NCBI GenBank assembly: GCA_036833635.1
Contig: DAITPJ010000010.1
Coordinates: forward strand, 1-33,390
Direction of reading: 5' to 3'
Source: Terrimesophilobacter sp036833635
GTDB lineage: Bacteria > Actinomycetota > Actinomycetes > Actinomycetales > Microbacteriaceae
DNA length: 33,390 nucleotides
Part shown: positions 21,985 to 30,369 of the stretch, piece after piece
How positions within the stretch are numbered: the stretch's first letter is position 1
Layout of the letters: each line of letters begins with the position of its first letter
Made by a program: the position numbers and the translations under genes
Notes under the pieces: generated by a model
Databases searched by the model: none
What the model was told of the DNA's origin: nothing
Seen by the model: the letters and a program-made list of their open reading frames with translations, nothing else

Positions 21985-22970
21985 AGCGCCTCCTCCAACT
22001 CGTCGACTTCGTCGGCAGCCGCGGGCGAGGCCGCGAGCGCTCGATGCCGGGTTCTCAGCCGCGGGTCGGCGAGGTCGTTGAGACTCTCGCCGACGAGCGT
22101 GATGCCGAGCACGACGAGCACGATCGCGGTGCCGGGGAAGACCGACGTCCACCAGATGCCGGCGGCGACATCCGAGATCGACTTGTTGAGGTCGAAGCCC
22201 CATTCCGCCGCCGACGTCGGCTCGATGCCGAACCCGAGGAAGCCGAGGCCCGCGAGGGTGAGGATCGCCTCGGAGGCGTTGAGCGTGAGGATGAGCGGAA
22301 GCGTCCTCGTGGAGTTGCGCAGGACGTGGCGGAACATGACACGCGCGTTGCTCGCGCCGATGACCTTGGCCGACTCGACGAAGGCCTCTGCCTTGATGCG
22401 CACGGTCTCGGACCGGATGACGCGGAAGTACTGCGGGATGAAGACGACCGTGATGGAGATCGCGGCCGCGAAGACCCCGCTCACGAGCTGCGAGCGGCCG
22501 CCGGAGATCACGATCGACATGACGATCGCGAGCAGGAGCGACGGGAAGGCGTAGATCGCATCGCACACCACCACGAGGACGCGGTCGAGCCATCCGCCGA
22601 AGTAGCCGGAGACGAGTCCGAGCAGCACGCCCGCGAAGATCGAGAGGGCCACCGCGACCGCGATGACGAAAACCGCGGTCTGGGATCCCCAGATGACCCT
22701 CGAGAAGACGTCATAGCCGCCGACCGTCGTGCCGAGGATGTGCGCGCCGCCTGGGGGAAGCTGCGCACCGAACGAGCCGTCCGAATCGCTCAGTTGGGAG
22801 AAGCTGTACGGCGCGAGGAAGGGCGCGAACGCCGCCGTGAGGAGAAACACGACGATGATGACGAGCCCGGCCACGAGCATGCCGCGCTGCCAGCCGACGC
22901 TCTGCCTCAGCTCACGGATGAGGGGAAGGCGCGACCAGAACCCGGGACGTACTGCAACAGGCGTGCTCAT
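21981..22970 (-). CDS. DppC-type ABC transporter permease
   Basis: 329-residue inner-membrane permease of the binding-protein-dependent peptide/nickel family. The N-terminal OppC_N-type segment carries the first helix (about 30-55) and a periplasmic loop with PPGGAHILGTTVGGYDVFSRVIWGSQTAV. Five further helices form the permease core. The coupling-helix EAA-type region is AEAFVESAKVIGASNARVMFRHVLRN, which contacts the ATPase. It begins 1 base after the DppB-type gene stop and overlaps the fused ATPase start. It partners the other permease to form the channel. Substrate not determinable. Confidence 0.94.
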   Translation of the reverse strand: MSTPVAVRPGFWSRLPLIRELRQSVGWQRGMLVAGLVIIVVFLLTAAFAPFLAPYSFSQLSDSDGSFGAQLPPGGAHILGTTVGGYDVFSRVIWGSQTAVFVIAVAVALSIFAGVLLGLVSGYFGGWLDRVLVVVCDAIYAFPSLLLAIVMSIVISGGRSQLVSGVFAAAISITVVFIPQYFRVIRSETVRIKAEAFVESAKVIGASNARVMFRHVLRNSTRTLPLILTLNASEAILTLAGLGFLGFGIEPTSAAEWGFDLNKSISDVAAGIWWTSVFPGTAIVLVVLGITLVGESLNDLADPRLRTRHRALAASPAAADEVDELEEAL

Positions 22971-22971
22971 G

Positions 22972-24069
22972 TCAGTACCTCACCCTCGGATCGATAAGCG
23001 CGGCGATGACGTCGACGATGAAGTTCGTGACCGCGACGATGACCGCGAGCAGCACGACGATGCCCTGCACGGCGACGAAGTCCCGCGCATTGATGTACTG
23101 CACGAGCATGAACCCCAGCCCCTTCCATTCGAAGGTCGTCTCCGTGAGCACCGCACCGCCGAGCAGGAGCGCGATCTGGAGCCCGATGACCGTGATGATG
23201 GGCACGAGCGCCGGCTTGTATGCGTGCTTGCGCACGAGCCGCAGCTCCCCCACCCCGCGTGAACGTGCCGCGTCGATGTAGTCCTGTCCGAGCGTACCGA
23301 TGACGTTGAGGCGCACGAGCCGCAGGAAGATGCCGGCCGTGAGCAGCCCAAGCGCGATTCCCGGCAGAAGGGCGTGGGTCAGCACGTCCAGAAGGTCGGA
23401 GGGGTTACCCGTGCGGAACGCATCGATGAGATAGATGTTCGTCGGATGGTCGAGCAATTGCAGATTGAGCTCCGTGCCGACCGACGCGCGGCCGTTGACG
23501 GGAAGGATCTTGAGCCACACCGAGAAGACGAGCTTGAGCAGGAGTCCCGCGAAGAAGACGGGCGTCGCGTAGAAGAGGATCGCGAGCACCCTGAGCACGG
23601 CATCCGGCCACTTGTCGCGCAGGTAGGCCGCGAGCATGCCGAGCGGGATGCCGACGATGGAGGCGACGATGAGGGCGTAGAACGCGAGCTCGAGCGTCGC
23701 GCCGCCGTAGGTCGTGAGGATCTCGGAGATCGGGCGATTGTCGCTCAGGGTCGAGCCGAAGTTCCCCGTCGCGACCTGGCCGAGGTACTCGAAGTACTGG
23801 ACCCAGATGGGGCGGTTGTAGCCTGCGGCCTCGATGCGCTCCGCGAGCTGGTCCGGGCTCAACCGACCGCCGAGCGCCGCCGTGATCGGGTCACCGATCG
23901 TCCTCATGAGAACGAACACCATCGTCACGAGAATGAACACCGTGGGAATGATGAGGACGAGCCGCACGAGGATGTAGCGCCCGAGGTTTCCCCCCGAGCC
24001 CTTCGACCGGGCCTTCTGGGAGTCGGTCTGTGGAGGCCCCGAATCCGTCGGAACTGCGATTATCGCCAT
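22972..24069 (-). CDS. DppB-type ABC transporter permease
   Basis: 365-residue permease, first channel subunit of the peptide-type importer. A cytoplasmic N-tail is followed by the first helix (LVLIIPTVFILVTMVFVLM) and a long periplasmic loop containing DPITAALGGRLSPDQ. The permease core has the coupling region QDYIDAARSRGVGELRLVRKHAYKPALVPI. The C-terminus DPRVRY is typical of DppB/OppB proteins. The start is ATG 24069; a TTG three codons earlier is possible but neither has a strong ribosome site. It is separated from the binding-protein gene by 104 bases that hold a stable hairpin. Confidence 0.94.
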   Translation of the reverse strand: MAIIAVPTDSGPPQTDSQKARSKGSGGNLGRYILVRLVLIIPTVFILVTMVFVLMRTIGDPITAALGGRLSPDQLAERIEAAGYNRPIWVQYFEYLGQVATGNFGSTLSDNRPISEILTTYGGATLELAFYALIVASIVGIPLGMLAAYLRDKWPDAVLRVLAILFYATPVFFAGLLLKLVFSVWLKILPVNGRASVGTELNLQLLDHPTNIYLIDAFRTGNPSDLLDVLTHALLPGIALGLLTAGIFLRLVRLNVIGTLGQDYIDAARSRGVGELRLVRKHAYKPALVPIITVIGLQIALLLGGAVLTETTFEWKGLGFMLVQYINARDFVAVQGIVVLLAVIVAVTNFIVDVIAALIDPRVRY

Positions 24070-24103
24070 GGTTGCCAATCTTCACGCACGGTGCCGGACA
24101 CGA

Positions 24104-24137
24104 AGGGGGCGACCCGCAGATTCGCGGACCGCCCCCT
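24104..24137 (-). promoter_or_regulatory. Intercistronic hairpin between binding-protein and permease genes
   Basis: AGGGGGCG (24104-24111) pairs perfectly with CGCCCCCT (24130-24137), with an inner CCGC/GCGG. No U-tract follows. In ABC importers such hairpins after the binding-protein gene usually stabilise its mRNA 3' end or partly terminate, keeping binding protein in excess of permeases. Confidence 0.6.
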
Positions 24138-24173
24138 GTTACGGCTCTTCGATCGTAGCCGCCTTGCTGTGCG

Positions 24174-25805
24174 CTACTTGCTCAGTACGTTGAACCGGAA
24201 CTTGAACGAGGCGTCGAGCGTGTCGGAGACACCCTTGACATCCTTGCCCGCGACCGCGACCTGGGCACCCTGGAGCATCGGCAGAGTCGACAGCTGGGCT
24301 GCGACCTTGGCCTGGATGTCCTCGATGTCCTGGGTGCGCTTCGCAGCGTCACCCTCGACGGCCTGGCCCTGGATCAGGGTGTCGATCGCCGGGTCGCTGA
24401 AGTGGTTCTTCAGGAAGTTCTCGGTCTGGAAGAACGGCGACAGGTAGTTGTCGGCGTCCGAGTAGTCCGGGAACCAGCCGAGCTGGTACAGCGGGTACAC
24501 GTCGGCCGAACGGTCCTTGGAGTACTGGACCCACTCCGTCGACTGCAGGTTCACCGTGAACAGGCCGGAGGCCTCGAGCTGCGACTTGATGAGCGCGTAC
24601 TCATCGCCCGAGCTCGCACCGTAGTGGTCCGGGTTGTACTGCAGGTTGAGGACGACCGGCCCTGTGATCCCGGCGTCGGCGAGCGTCGACTTCGCCTTGT
24701 CGACATCCGGGCCGCCGTTGCCGTCGCCGTAGAGGTCCTTGAGGACCTCGGTGGCACCGGTCAGGCCAGCGGGAACGTAGGAGTACAGCGGCAGGTAGGT
24801 GCCCTTGTAGACCTGGCTCGCGATGGCATCACGGTCGATGACGTCGGCGATCGCCTGGCGGACGGCGAGCGACTTGGCTGCGTCGGCCTCAGGTGTCGCA
24901 GCACCGAACGGCATCGTGTTCAGGTTGAACACGATGTAGCGGATCTCGCCACCCGGTCCCTTGTGGACCGTGACCTTGTCGTTGCCGGAAAGGCTTTCGA
25001 TGTCGGTTGCCGAGAGGCTCCGGGTCGCGACGTCGATGTTGCCTTCCTGGACGTCGAGCTTCATGTTCGACTGGTCCGCGTAGTACTTGAGGTTGATCGT
25101 GCCGGTCTTCGGAGTGCCAAGGAGACCCTGGTAGTCCTTGTAGGCCTTGAACTGCACGAGCTCGTTGAACTTGTAGCTCGAGATCACGTACGGTCCGGCG
25201 AAGGCGTTGCCGTCGACGATCTCCTGGTCGGTCGTGAGCGCGTCGGCCGAGAAGACATCCTCGTCGACGATCGGGCCGGCAGGGCTCGACAGGATCTGGG
25301 GCCAGATCTGGTCGTTGGCCGCCTTGAGGTGGAAGACGACCGTGAGGTCATCCTTCACCTCGGTGCTGTCGAGGTTGTAGAGCAGCGTCGACGGTCCGTT
25401 GTCGGCAGCGATCGCGACCTGGCGGTCGAAGCTGAACTTGACGTCGGATGCCGTGAGGTCGTTGCCGTTGGCCCACTTGAGGCCCGACTTGAGCTTGACC
25501 GTGTACTCGGTGGGTGCCGTGAACTCCGCCGACTCTGCGATGTCGGGGTGAACGTCAGAGCTGCCGGGGTTCGAGTTCATGAGGAACGGGAACACGTTGT
25601 TCATGATGAAGAACGAGCCGTTGTCGTAGGAGCCGGCCGGGTCGAGGGTCGTGACCTTGTCGGTCGTGCCGACCGTGATCGTTCCCGAAGCCCCGGTATC
25701 TCCTGGTGCGTTTCCGGCGGCGCACCCGCTCAGCACCATGGCGGCGATGGCGGTGCCACCGAGCACGGTGAGAGTGCGCTTTCGGATCGTGGATGCGGAT
25801 GTCAT
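24174..25805 (-). CDS. Peptide-type ABC transporter substrate-binding lipoprotein (SBP family 5)
   Basis: 543 residues, usual for the family. The lipoprotein signal ends LSGC with lipidated Cys28. The mature part starts with the family pattern TITVGTTDKVTTLDPAGSYDNGS. Further along it has the SBP-5 segments YTVKLKSGLKWANGNDLTASDVKFSFDR and AVRQAIADVIDRDAIASQVYKG, then a C-terminal lobe with LGWFPDYSDADNYLSPFF. It captures oligopeptides or similar solutes outside the membrane and delivers them to the two permeases. Start ATG 25805 with a GAGAGAGG site about 9 bases upstream. It is first in the seven-gene operon. The open frame extends further upstream, but without a signal sequence. Confidence 0.95.
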   Translation of the reverse strand: MTSASTIRKRTLTVLGGTAIAAMVLSGCAAGNAPGDTGASGTITVGTTDKVTTLDPAGSYDNGSFFIMNNVFPFLMNSNPGSSDVHPDIAESAEFTAPTEYTVKLKSGLKWANGNDLTASDVKFSFDRQVAIAADNGPSTLLYNLDSTEVKDDLTVVFHLKAANDQIWPQILSSPAGPIVDEDVFSADALTTDQEIVDGNAFAGPYVISSYKFNELVQFKAYKDYQGLLGTPKTGTINLKYYADQSNMKLDVQEGNIDVATRSLSATDIESLSGNDKVTVHKGPGGEIRYIVFNLNTMPFGAATPEADAAKSLAVRQAIADVIDRDAIASQVYKGTYLPLYSYVPAGLTGATEVLKDLYGDGNGGPDVDKAKSTLADAGITGPVVLNLQYNPDHYGASSGDEYALIKSQLEASGLFTVNLQSTEWVQYSKDRSADVYPLYQLGWFPDYSDADNYLSPFFQTENFLKNHFSDPAIDTLIQGQAVEGDAAKRTQDIEDIQAKVAAQLSTLPMLQGAQVAVAGKDVKGVSDTLDASFKFRFNVLSK

Positions 25806-25834
25806 ATCCGGATACCTCTCTCTGTTATGAGGGC

Positions 25835-25864
25835 TCTCCCCAGCCGATCTGGACTGGGGGGAGA
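25835..25864 (-). promoter_or_regulatory. Leader hairpin upstream of the binding-protein gene
   Basis: TCTCCCCAG (25835-25843) can pair with CTGGGGGGAGA (25854-25864), leaving two bulged G. It lies 30-59 bases before ATG 25805 in the probable leader. It may protect the mRNA or regulate the operon. Confidence 0.4.
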
Positions 25865-25871
25865 ACAGAAC

Positions 25872-25900
25872 GCACGGCTTGCGTGATGTGCAGGCCGTGC
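25872..25900 (-). terminator. Hairpin between dnaG and the ABC operon
   Basis: GCACGGCTTGC (25872-25882) pairs with GCAGGCCGTGC (25890-25900) over 11 positions with one wobble and a 7-base loop. It is followed on the minus strand by a moderately T-rich run (GTTCTGTTCT). It could terminate dnaG transcription or be a second leader structure of the ABC operon. TATACG (25907-25912) is a weak -10 candidate. Confidence 0.45.
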
Positions 25901-25986
25901 ATGTTCGTATACCCCTTGATAACACGAATAGGGCATCGCTCGGAGTCGCCGGAAGGATTGCGGCCGAAACTTTACTGTTCTGCAAC

Positions 25987-27864
25987 CTAGTCGGCGATGA
26001 GCACCCGACGGTCGGCTTCGACCTGCATGAGCTCGCGCTGGAGCTCCCGGTAACGCTCGGGCTCTGCCGCGGCATCCGTCCTCTGCAGCCGACCGAGCAG
26101 TTCGGCTTTGCGCGAGAGGAGGTCGCGACCAATGAGTGATGCTGCGACGCCGCTGCAGTAGATCGACAGCTCGCGGCCCTCCTTCTCGGGGATCGGGGCG
26201 ACCCCGAGCTGGTGGACGATGCCCGAGAATCCCGTGGGAACCTCCTCGGCGACGCGCTCGAGCCAGCGCGGGGAGTCGAAAGCGTCCATGCTCGCGGCGA
26301 TCCCGTCGCGCACGACGGCGAGCGTCGCGTTGGTGAGCGCGACCTGGGTCACCCGCAGGGCGTAGTCCCTGCCGACGGCGTCCGGATGCTGCAGGAGCGC
26401 CATGAGGGCGTCGCGCTCGAGGCGCGTCACCGGGTCGGTCGGCAGCTGCGTGATCGACGGCCCCTGCCCTTCGCCGGGCTCGGATGTGCCGCCCGGCCGC
26501 TGCGTGGGAGGCTGCCCGTTCGAGGAGCGCTGCCCTGCGGAGTTCTTCACCGCGCGGGCGACCTCCTGCGGCTCGAGGCCGATCCAGCCCGCGAGGTTCC
26601 TGATGTAGCCGGAGTGGAGCGCGGGATCGCGGATGCCGGCGACGACGGGCGCTGCTGCGCGCAGCGCCCCGACCCGACCCTCGACGGTCTCAAGGTCGAA
26701 GGAGGAGAGCACCCGCCGGATCATGAACTCGAACATGGGCTTGCGCGTCTCGATGAGCCTTCGCAGGGCGTCGTCGCCCCGCTCGAGCCGGAGATCGCAG
26801 GGGTCGAGGCCATCCGGTGCGACGGCGACGAAGGTCTGGGCGGCGAAGCGCTGCTCCTCTGAGAACGCCCTGCTCGCCGCCTTCTGGCCTGCCTCATCCG
26901 GGTCGAACGTGAAGATGACCTCGCCGAGGCCGTGGGAGTCGGAGTTGTCGACGTCGCCGAGCACGCGGCGGATGACCTTGATGTGGTCGACGCCGAATGC
27001 GGTACCGCACGTCGCGACGGCGGTCGTGATGCCCGCGAGGTGGCAGGCCATGACGTCCGTGTAACCTTCGACGACGACGACCTGTTTGCCGCGGGAGATG
27101 TCGCGCTTGGCGAGGTCGAGCCCGTAGAGCACCTGGGACTTGTGATAGACAGCGGTCTCAGGCGTGTTGAGGTACTTCGGCCCCTGGTCGTCGTCGAGCA
27201 GCTTGCGCGCCCCGAAGCCGAGCGTCTGGCCCGTGGTGTCGCGGATCGGCCAGACGAGCCTGCCGCGGAAACGGTCGTAGCTGCCGCGGTCGCCCTGCCC
27301 GACGAGGCCGGCGGCGAGCAGTTCCTCCTCCGTGTATCCGAGCGTCTTGAGCTGCGAGCTCAGAGCGTCGAAGCTTTTCGGGGCGAAGCCGACCCCGAAG
27401 TGCGAGGCGGCGGCAGGGTCGAACCCGCGGGCGCCGAGGAACGCGCGGCCGGGCTCAGCGCCAGGGCTCGAGAGCTGCGCGACGAAGAACTCCTCGGCCG
27501 CTCTGTTGGCCGCGAGGAGCCTTGCCCGGTTGCCGTGGTCGCTCGCGGCGGACCCGCCGTCCTCGTAGTGCAGCTCGATGCCCACGCGGGCGGACATCCG
27601 CTCGACGGCCTCGGAGAAGGTCACGTGGTCCATCTTCTGGAGGAAGGTGAAGACGTCGCCGTCCTCCCCACAGCCGAAGCAGTGGTATCGGCCCGCCTGC
27701 GGCCTGACGTGAAAGCTCGGGCTGCGCTCGTCGTGGAACGGGCAGAGCCCCTTGAGCGAGCCCACTCCGGCACTCTTGAGCGTGACGTAGTCGCCCACGA
27801 TGTCGGCGATATTGATCCGCGAGCGCACCTCGTCGATGTCGCTTCTGCGGATGAGCCCTGCCAT
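25987..27864 (-). CDS. dnaG: DNA primase
   Basis: Makes RNA primers for replication together with DnaB helicase. 625 residues, typical for actinobacteria. The N-terminal CHC2 zinc finger uses Cys41, His44, Cys62 and Cys65. The catalytic core includes RFRGRLVWPIRD. The TOPRIM domain has VVVVEGYTDVMACH with catalytic Glu and the FTFDPDEAGQKAA acidic motif. The C-terminal helicase-binding region is preceded by a Gly/Pro/Gln-rich linker (about 455-485). The ATG at 27864 has no ribosome site; TAGAAT (27871-27876) plus six bases precede it, so it likely has its own leaderless promoter. It is 9 bases from the dgt stop, so it is also in line with dusB-dgt. Confidence 0.97.
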   Translation of the reverse strand: MAGLIRRSDIDEVRSRINIADIVGDYVTLKSAGVGSLKGLCPFHDERSPSFHVRPQAGRYHCFGCGEDGDVFTFLQKMDHVTFSEAVERMSARVGIELHYEDGGSAASDHGNRARLLAANRAAEEFFVAQLSSPGAEPGRAFLGARGFDPAAASHFGVGFAPKSFDALSSQLKTLGYTEEELLAAGLVGQGDRGSYDRFRGRLVWPIRDTTGQTLGFGARKLLDDDQGPKYLNTPETAVYHKSQVLYGLDLAKRDISRGKQVVVVEGYTDVMACHLAGITTAVATCGTAFGVDHIKVIRRVLGDVDNSDSHGLGEVIFTFDPDEAGQKAASRAFSEEQRFAAQTFVAVAPDGLDPCDLRLERGDDALRRLIETRKPMFEFMIRRVLSSFDLETVEGRVGALRAAAPVVAGIRDPALHSGYIRNLAGWIGLEPQEVARAVKNSAGQRSSNGQPPTQRPGGTSEPGEGQGPSITQLPTDPVTRLERDALMALLQHPDAVGRDYALRVTQVALTNATLAVVRDGIAASMDAFDSPRWLERVAEEVPTGFSGIVHQLGVAPIPEKEGRELSIYCSGVAASLIGRDLLSRKAELLGRLQRTDAAAEPERYRELQRELMQVEADRRVLIAD

Positions 27865-27870
27865 GGCTTG

Positions 27871-27876
27871 ATTCTA
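27871..27876 (-). promoter_or_regulatory. -10 hexamer of leaderless dnaG promoter overlapping the dgt stop
   Basis: TAGAAT, six bases (CAAGCC), then ATG 27864. The first three bases of the hexamer are the TAG stop codon of dgt. dnaG can therefore have its own promoter inside the dusB-dgt-dnaG gene line. Confidence 0.6.
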
Positions 27877-29145
27877 GGCTGGGGCCGGTGACGACGATCC
27901 GGCGACGAGGCTCCTGTGCCACGCGTTCGCGGACTGGTCAGTGAGGCTCGCGACCTGGTCGACGACTGCCCGCTTGCGCCCGGCATCCGTCGTCGCGTCG
28001 CGCCAATCGGCAGCGAAGCCCGGATCGAGCGAATCAGGGCCGCGGTCGTACAGGAGAGCCGCGAGCTCGGAGATCGTATCCCGCTGGCGCGCGTAGATGG
28101 GCTTACGCGAATTCGTCGACATGACGTTGGCGGCGACGATGCCCTTGAGCACGGCGATCTCGGCGCGGATCTCGCGCGGGACCACGATGCTCGCCCCGAA
28201 GCGGATGAGACGCTCCCCGCCGTGCTCGGCGATCGTCGCCTGGGTCGCGACCCCCGCGAAGCGGCCGATGAGCTGGCTCGTGAGGTTCTTGAGGCGGCCG
28301 TGCGCCGCGCGCGTGCCGTCGAACTCGTCAATCCAGGACTCGAGGCGGTCGAGGCGGTCGAATGCCTCGACGAGCTCGTCGTGGCCCAGTTCTCCCCCGA
28401 TCCAGGCGAACATCGACTCGACGAGCTCGTCGTGATCGACGCGCGCCCCGAGCGCAGGAACGTCGATGTAGCCGCCGACGATCGCATCCTCGAAGTCGTG
28501 TACGGAGTAGGCGATATCGTCCGAGAGATCCATGACCTGGGCTTCGATGCAGAGCCGCCGCTCCGGTGCACCGTCCCTTACCCACTCGAAGGCGGGCGCG
28601 TCGTCGGGGTAGAAGCCGAACTTGGCGCGGCCGCTCGGGTCGCCGACCGCGCTCTCGGCCGGCCACGGGTACTTGCAGCTCGCGTCGAGGCTCGCGCGCG
28701 TGAGGTTGAGGCCGAAGGAGTGGCCGTCTTCGCCGAAGACCTTTGGTTCGATGCGGGTGAGCACCCGCAGGGTCTGTGCGTTGCCCTCGAAGCCTCCGAC
28801 GTCGGCGCACCAGGCGTTGAGTGCGCGCTCCCCGTTGTGGCCGAAAGGCGGATGTCCGAGGTCGTGGGCGAGGCAGGCGGTGTCCACGACATCCGGGTCG
28901 AGGCCGAGGCTCGAGGCGAGCTCACGGCCGACCTGCGCGACCTCGAGGGAGTGCGTGAGCCGATTGCGCGCGTTGTCGATGCCCGCCGTTGGACTCAGCA
29001 CCTGGGTCTTCGCAGCGAGCCGGCGCAGTGCGCTCGAGTGCAGCACGCGGGCGCGGTCCCGCGCGAAGTCGCTGCGGCGGCTCGAGTGCTCCTCGGGGAG
29101 CCATCGAGCGGAGTCGTGCCCTGAGTACGGCGCGGTCTCAGCCAC
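27874..29145 (-). CDS. dgt: Deoxyguanosinetriphosphate triphosphohydrolase-like HD protein
   Basis: HD-superfamily dNTPase that hydrolyses dGTP (and often other dNTPs) to the nucleoside and triphosphate. 423 residues. The metal site is His65 (NRLTHSLEVAQ), the pair His94-Asp95 (CLAHDLGHPPFGH) and the later Asp in LSDDIAYSVHDFEDA. The GTG start at 29145 overlaps the dusB stop by 8 bases (GTGGCTGA), implying coupled translation. The open frame upstream of this GTG is antisense-like and in the dusB region. The order dusB-dgt-dnaG is a common actinobacterial arrangement. Confidence 0.94.
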   Translation of the reverse strand: MAETAPYSGHDSARWLPEEHSSRRSDFARDRARVLHSSALRRLAAKTQVLSPTAGIDNARNRLTHSLEVAQVGRELASSLGLDPDVVDTACLAHDLGHPPFGHNGERALNAWCADVGGFEGNAQTLRVLTRIEPKVFGEDGHSFGLNLTRASLDASCKYPWPAESAVGDPSGRAKFGFYPDDAPAFEWVRDGAPERRLCIEAQVMDLSDDIAYSVHDFEDAIVGGYIDVPALGARVDHDELVESMFAWIGGELGHDELVEAFDRLDRLESWIDEFDGTRAAHGRLKNLTSQLIGRFAGVATQATIAEHGGERLIRFGASIVVPREIRAEIAVLKGIVAANVMSTNSRKPIYARQRDTISELAALLYDRGPDSLDPGFAADWRDATTDAGRKRAVVDQVASLTDQSANAWHRSLVAGSSSPAPA

Positions 29146-30337
29146 CTGTCGTGTCCGCTTCGCCCTCGCTGAGGTCCCCACGGTGCGCGGCGGCGAGCTC
29201 ACGGCTGTCGAGCCAGCCTTCCGGCAGAACCGTGCGCTTCGGATGCCCTGCCCGTCCACGCGGCCCCTCGGCGTCCTCGCCGGGGTATGGCGCGTCTCCG
29301 TCGAGCTCGCCGAGCAGGTCGTCGAGCTGCTGGAAGCTCTCGACGCGCGCGAGGGCGGAGCGCAACTCGCTGCCGACGGGGTAACCCTTGAAGTACCAGG
29401 AGACGTGCTTGCGGATGTCGCGGCAGGCCCACTCCTCGCCGTCCTGCTCCGCCGTCGCGAAGAACTCGCCGAGCAGCACGGCGTGGCGGCGAAGGGTCGA
29501 GGCGACGACAGCGAGGTCAGGTCGTGCCTGCCGCCGTGCAGCGTCCTCGGCGGTCAGCTCACCCGAGCGCACCTTGAAGGCGGCGACGAGGTCACCGAAG
29601 AGCCATGGGCGCCCGAGGCATCCGCGACCAACCACGACGCCGTCGCAGCCTGTCTCGTCGACCATGCGGATCGCATCCGCCCCGCTCCAGATGTCGCCGT
29701 TTCCGAGCACCGGCACATCCGTCACCGTCTCCTTCAGGCGGGCGATCGCCGACCAGTCGGCCTCGCCGCTGTAGAACTCGCTCGCCGTGCGCGCGTGAAG
29801 GGCGATGCTCGCAACCCCTGCGCCCGCCGCGATGCGGCCGGCCTCGAGGTAGGTCAGGTGGTCTGCGTCGATGCCCTTGCGCATCTTGACGGTCACCGGG
29901 ATGTCGCCGCCCGCACGGACAGCCGCCTCGACGATCTCGCGGAAGAGGTCGAGCTTCCATGGGAGAGCGGCCCCTCCGCCCTTGCGGGTGACCTTGGGCA
30001 CCGGGCATCCGAAATTGAGGTCGACGTGGTCGGCGCGGTCCTCGGCGACGAGCATCGTCACGGCCTCGGAGACGGTCTTCGGGTCGACGCTGTAGAGCTG
30101 GATGCTGCGCGGCGTCTCCGACTCGTGGTGGCGGATGAGCCGCATGGTCTTCTCGCCCCGCTCGACGAGCGCGCGGCTCGTGATCATCTCGCTCACGTAG
30201 AGGCCGGCGCCGAACTCGCGGCACAGTCGCCGGAAGGCCGTGTTCGTGATGCCTGCCATCGGCGCGAGCACGACGGGCACCTCGAGCTCTATCGGCCCGA
30301 GTCGTAGTCTTGGCTGTGCGGTGGCGAGGATGGTCAT
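29138..30337 (-). CDS. dusB: tRNA-dihydrouridine synthase (DusB type)
   Basis: FMN-dependent reductase that converts specific uridines of tRNA to dihydrouridine. 399 residues. The TIM-barrel start has VVLAPMAGITNTAFRRL. Catalytic Cys111 is in NFGCPVPKVTRKGGGAALP. The phosphate-binding motifs SIALHARTASEFYSGEADW and PVLGNGDIWSG, plus GCDGVVVGRGCLGRPWLF, complete the flavin site. The C-terminal helical tRNA-binding domain contains HVSWYFKGYPVGSELR. The start at ATG 30337 has GAGG close upstream. It leads the dusB-dgt-dnaG line and is divergent from ybaK with 32 bases between starts. Confidence 0.96.
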   Translation of the reverse strand: MTILATAQPRLRLGPIELEVPVVLAPMAGITNTAFRRLCREFGAGLYVSEMITSRALVERGEKTMRLIRHHESETPRSIQLYSVDPKTVSEAVTMLVAEDRADHVDLNFGCPVPKVTRKGGGAALPWKLDLFREIVEAAVRAGGDIPVTVKMRKGIDADHLTYLEAGRIAAGAGVASIALHARTASEFYSGEADWSAIARLKETVTDVPVLGNGDIWSGADAIRMVDETGCDGVVVGRGCLGRPWLFGDLVAAFKVRSGELTAEDAARRQARPDLAVVASTLRRHAVLLGEFFATAEQDGEEWACRDIRKHVSWYFKGYPVGSELRSALARVESFQQLDDLLGELDGDAPYPGEDAEGPRGRAGHPKRTVLPEGWLDSRELAAAHRGDLSEGEADTTGG

Positions 30338-30369
30338 CGCCTCGATTCTCCCAGAAAGCGAGGCCGGGC

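Noticed and set aside
21985..22593. A longer form of the fused ABC ATPase
   Set aside because: The added part overlaps the DppC-type permease in another frame and is Arg-rich noise. ATG 21984 has a strong ribosome site and the ATGA overlap.
24402..25886. A 494-codon open frame on the plus strand opposite the binding-protein gene
   Set aside because: Composition is dominated by Val, Arg, Asp, Glu and Leu with no motif, while the minus strand encodes a textbook substrate-binding lipoprotein.
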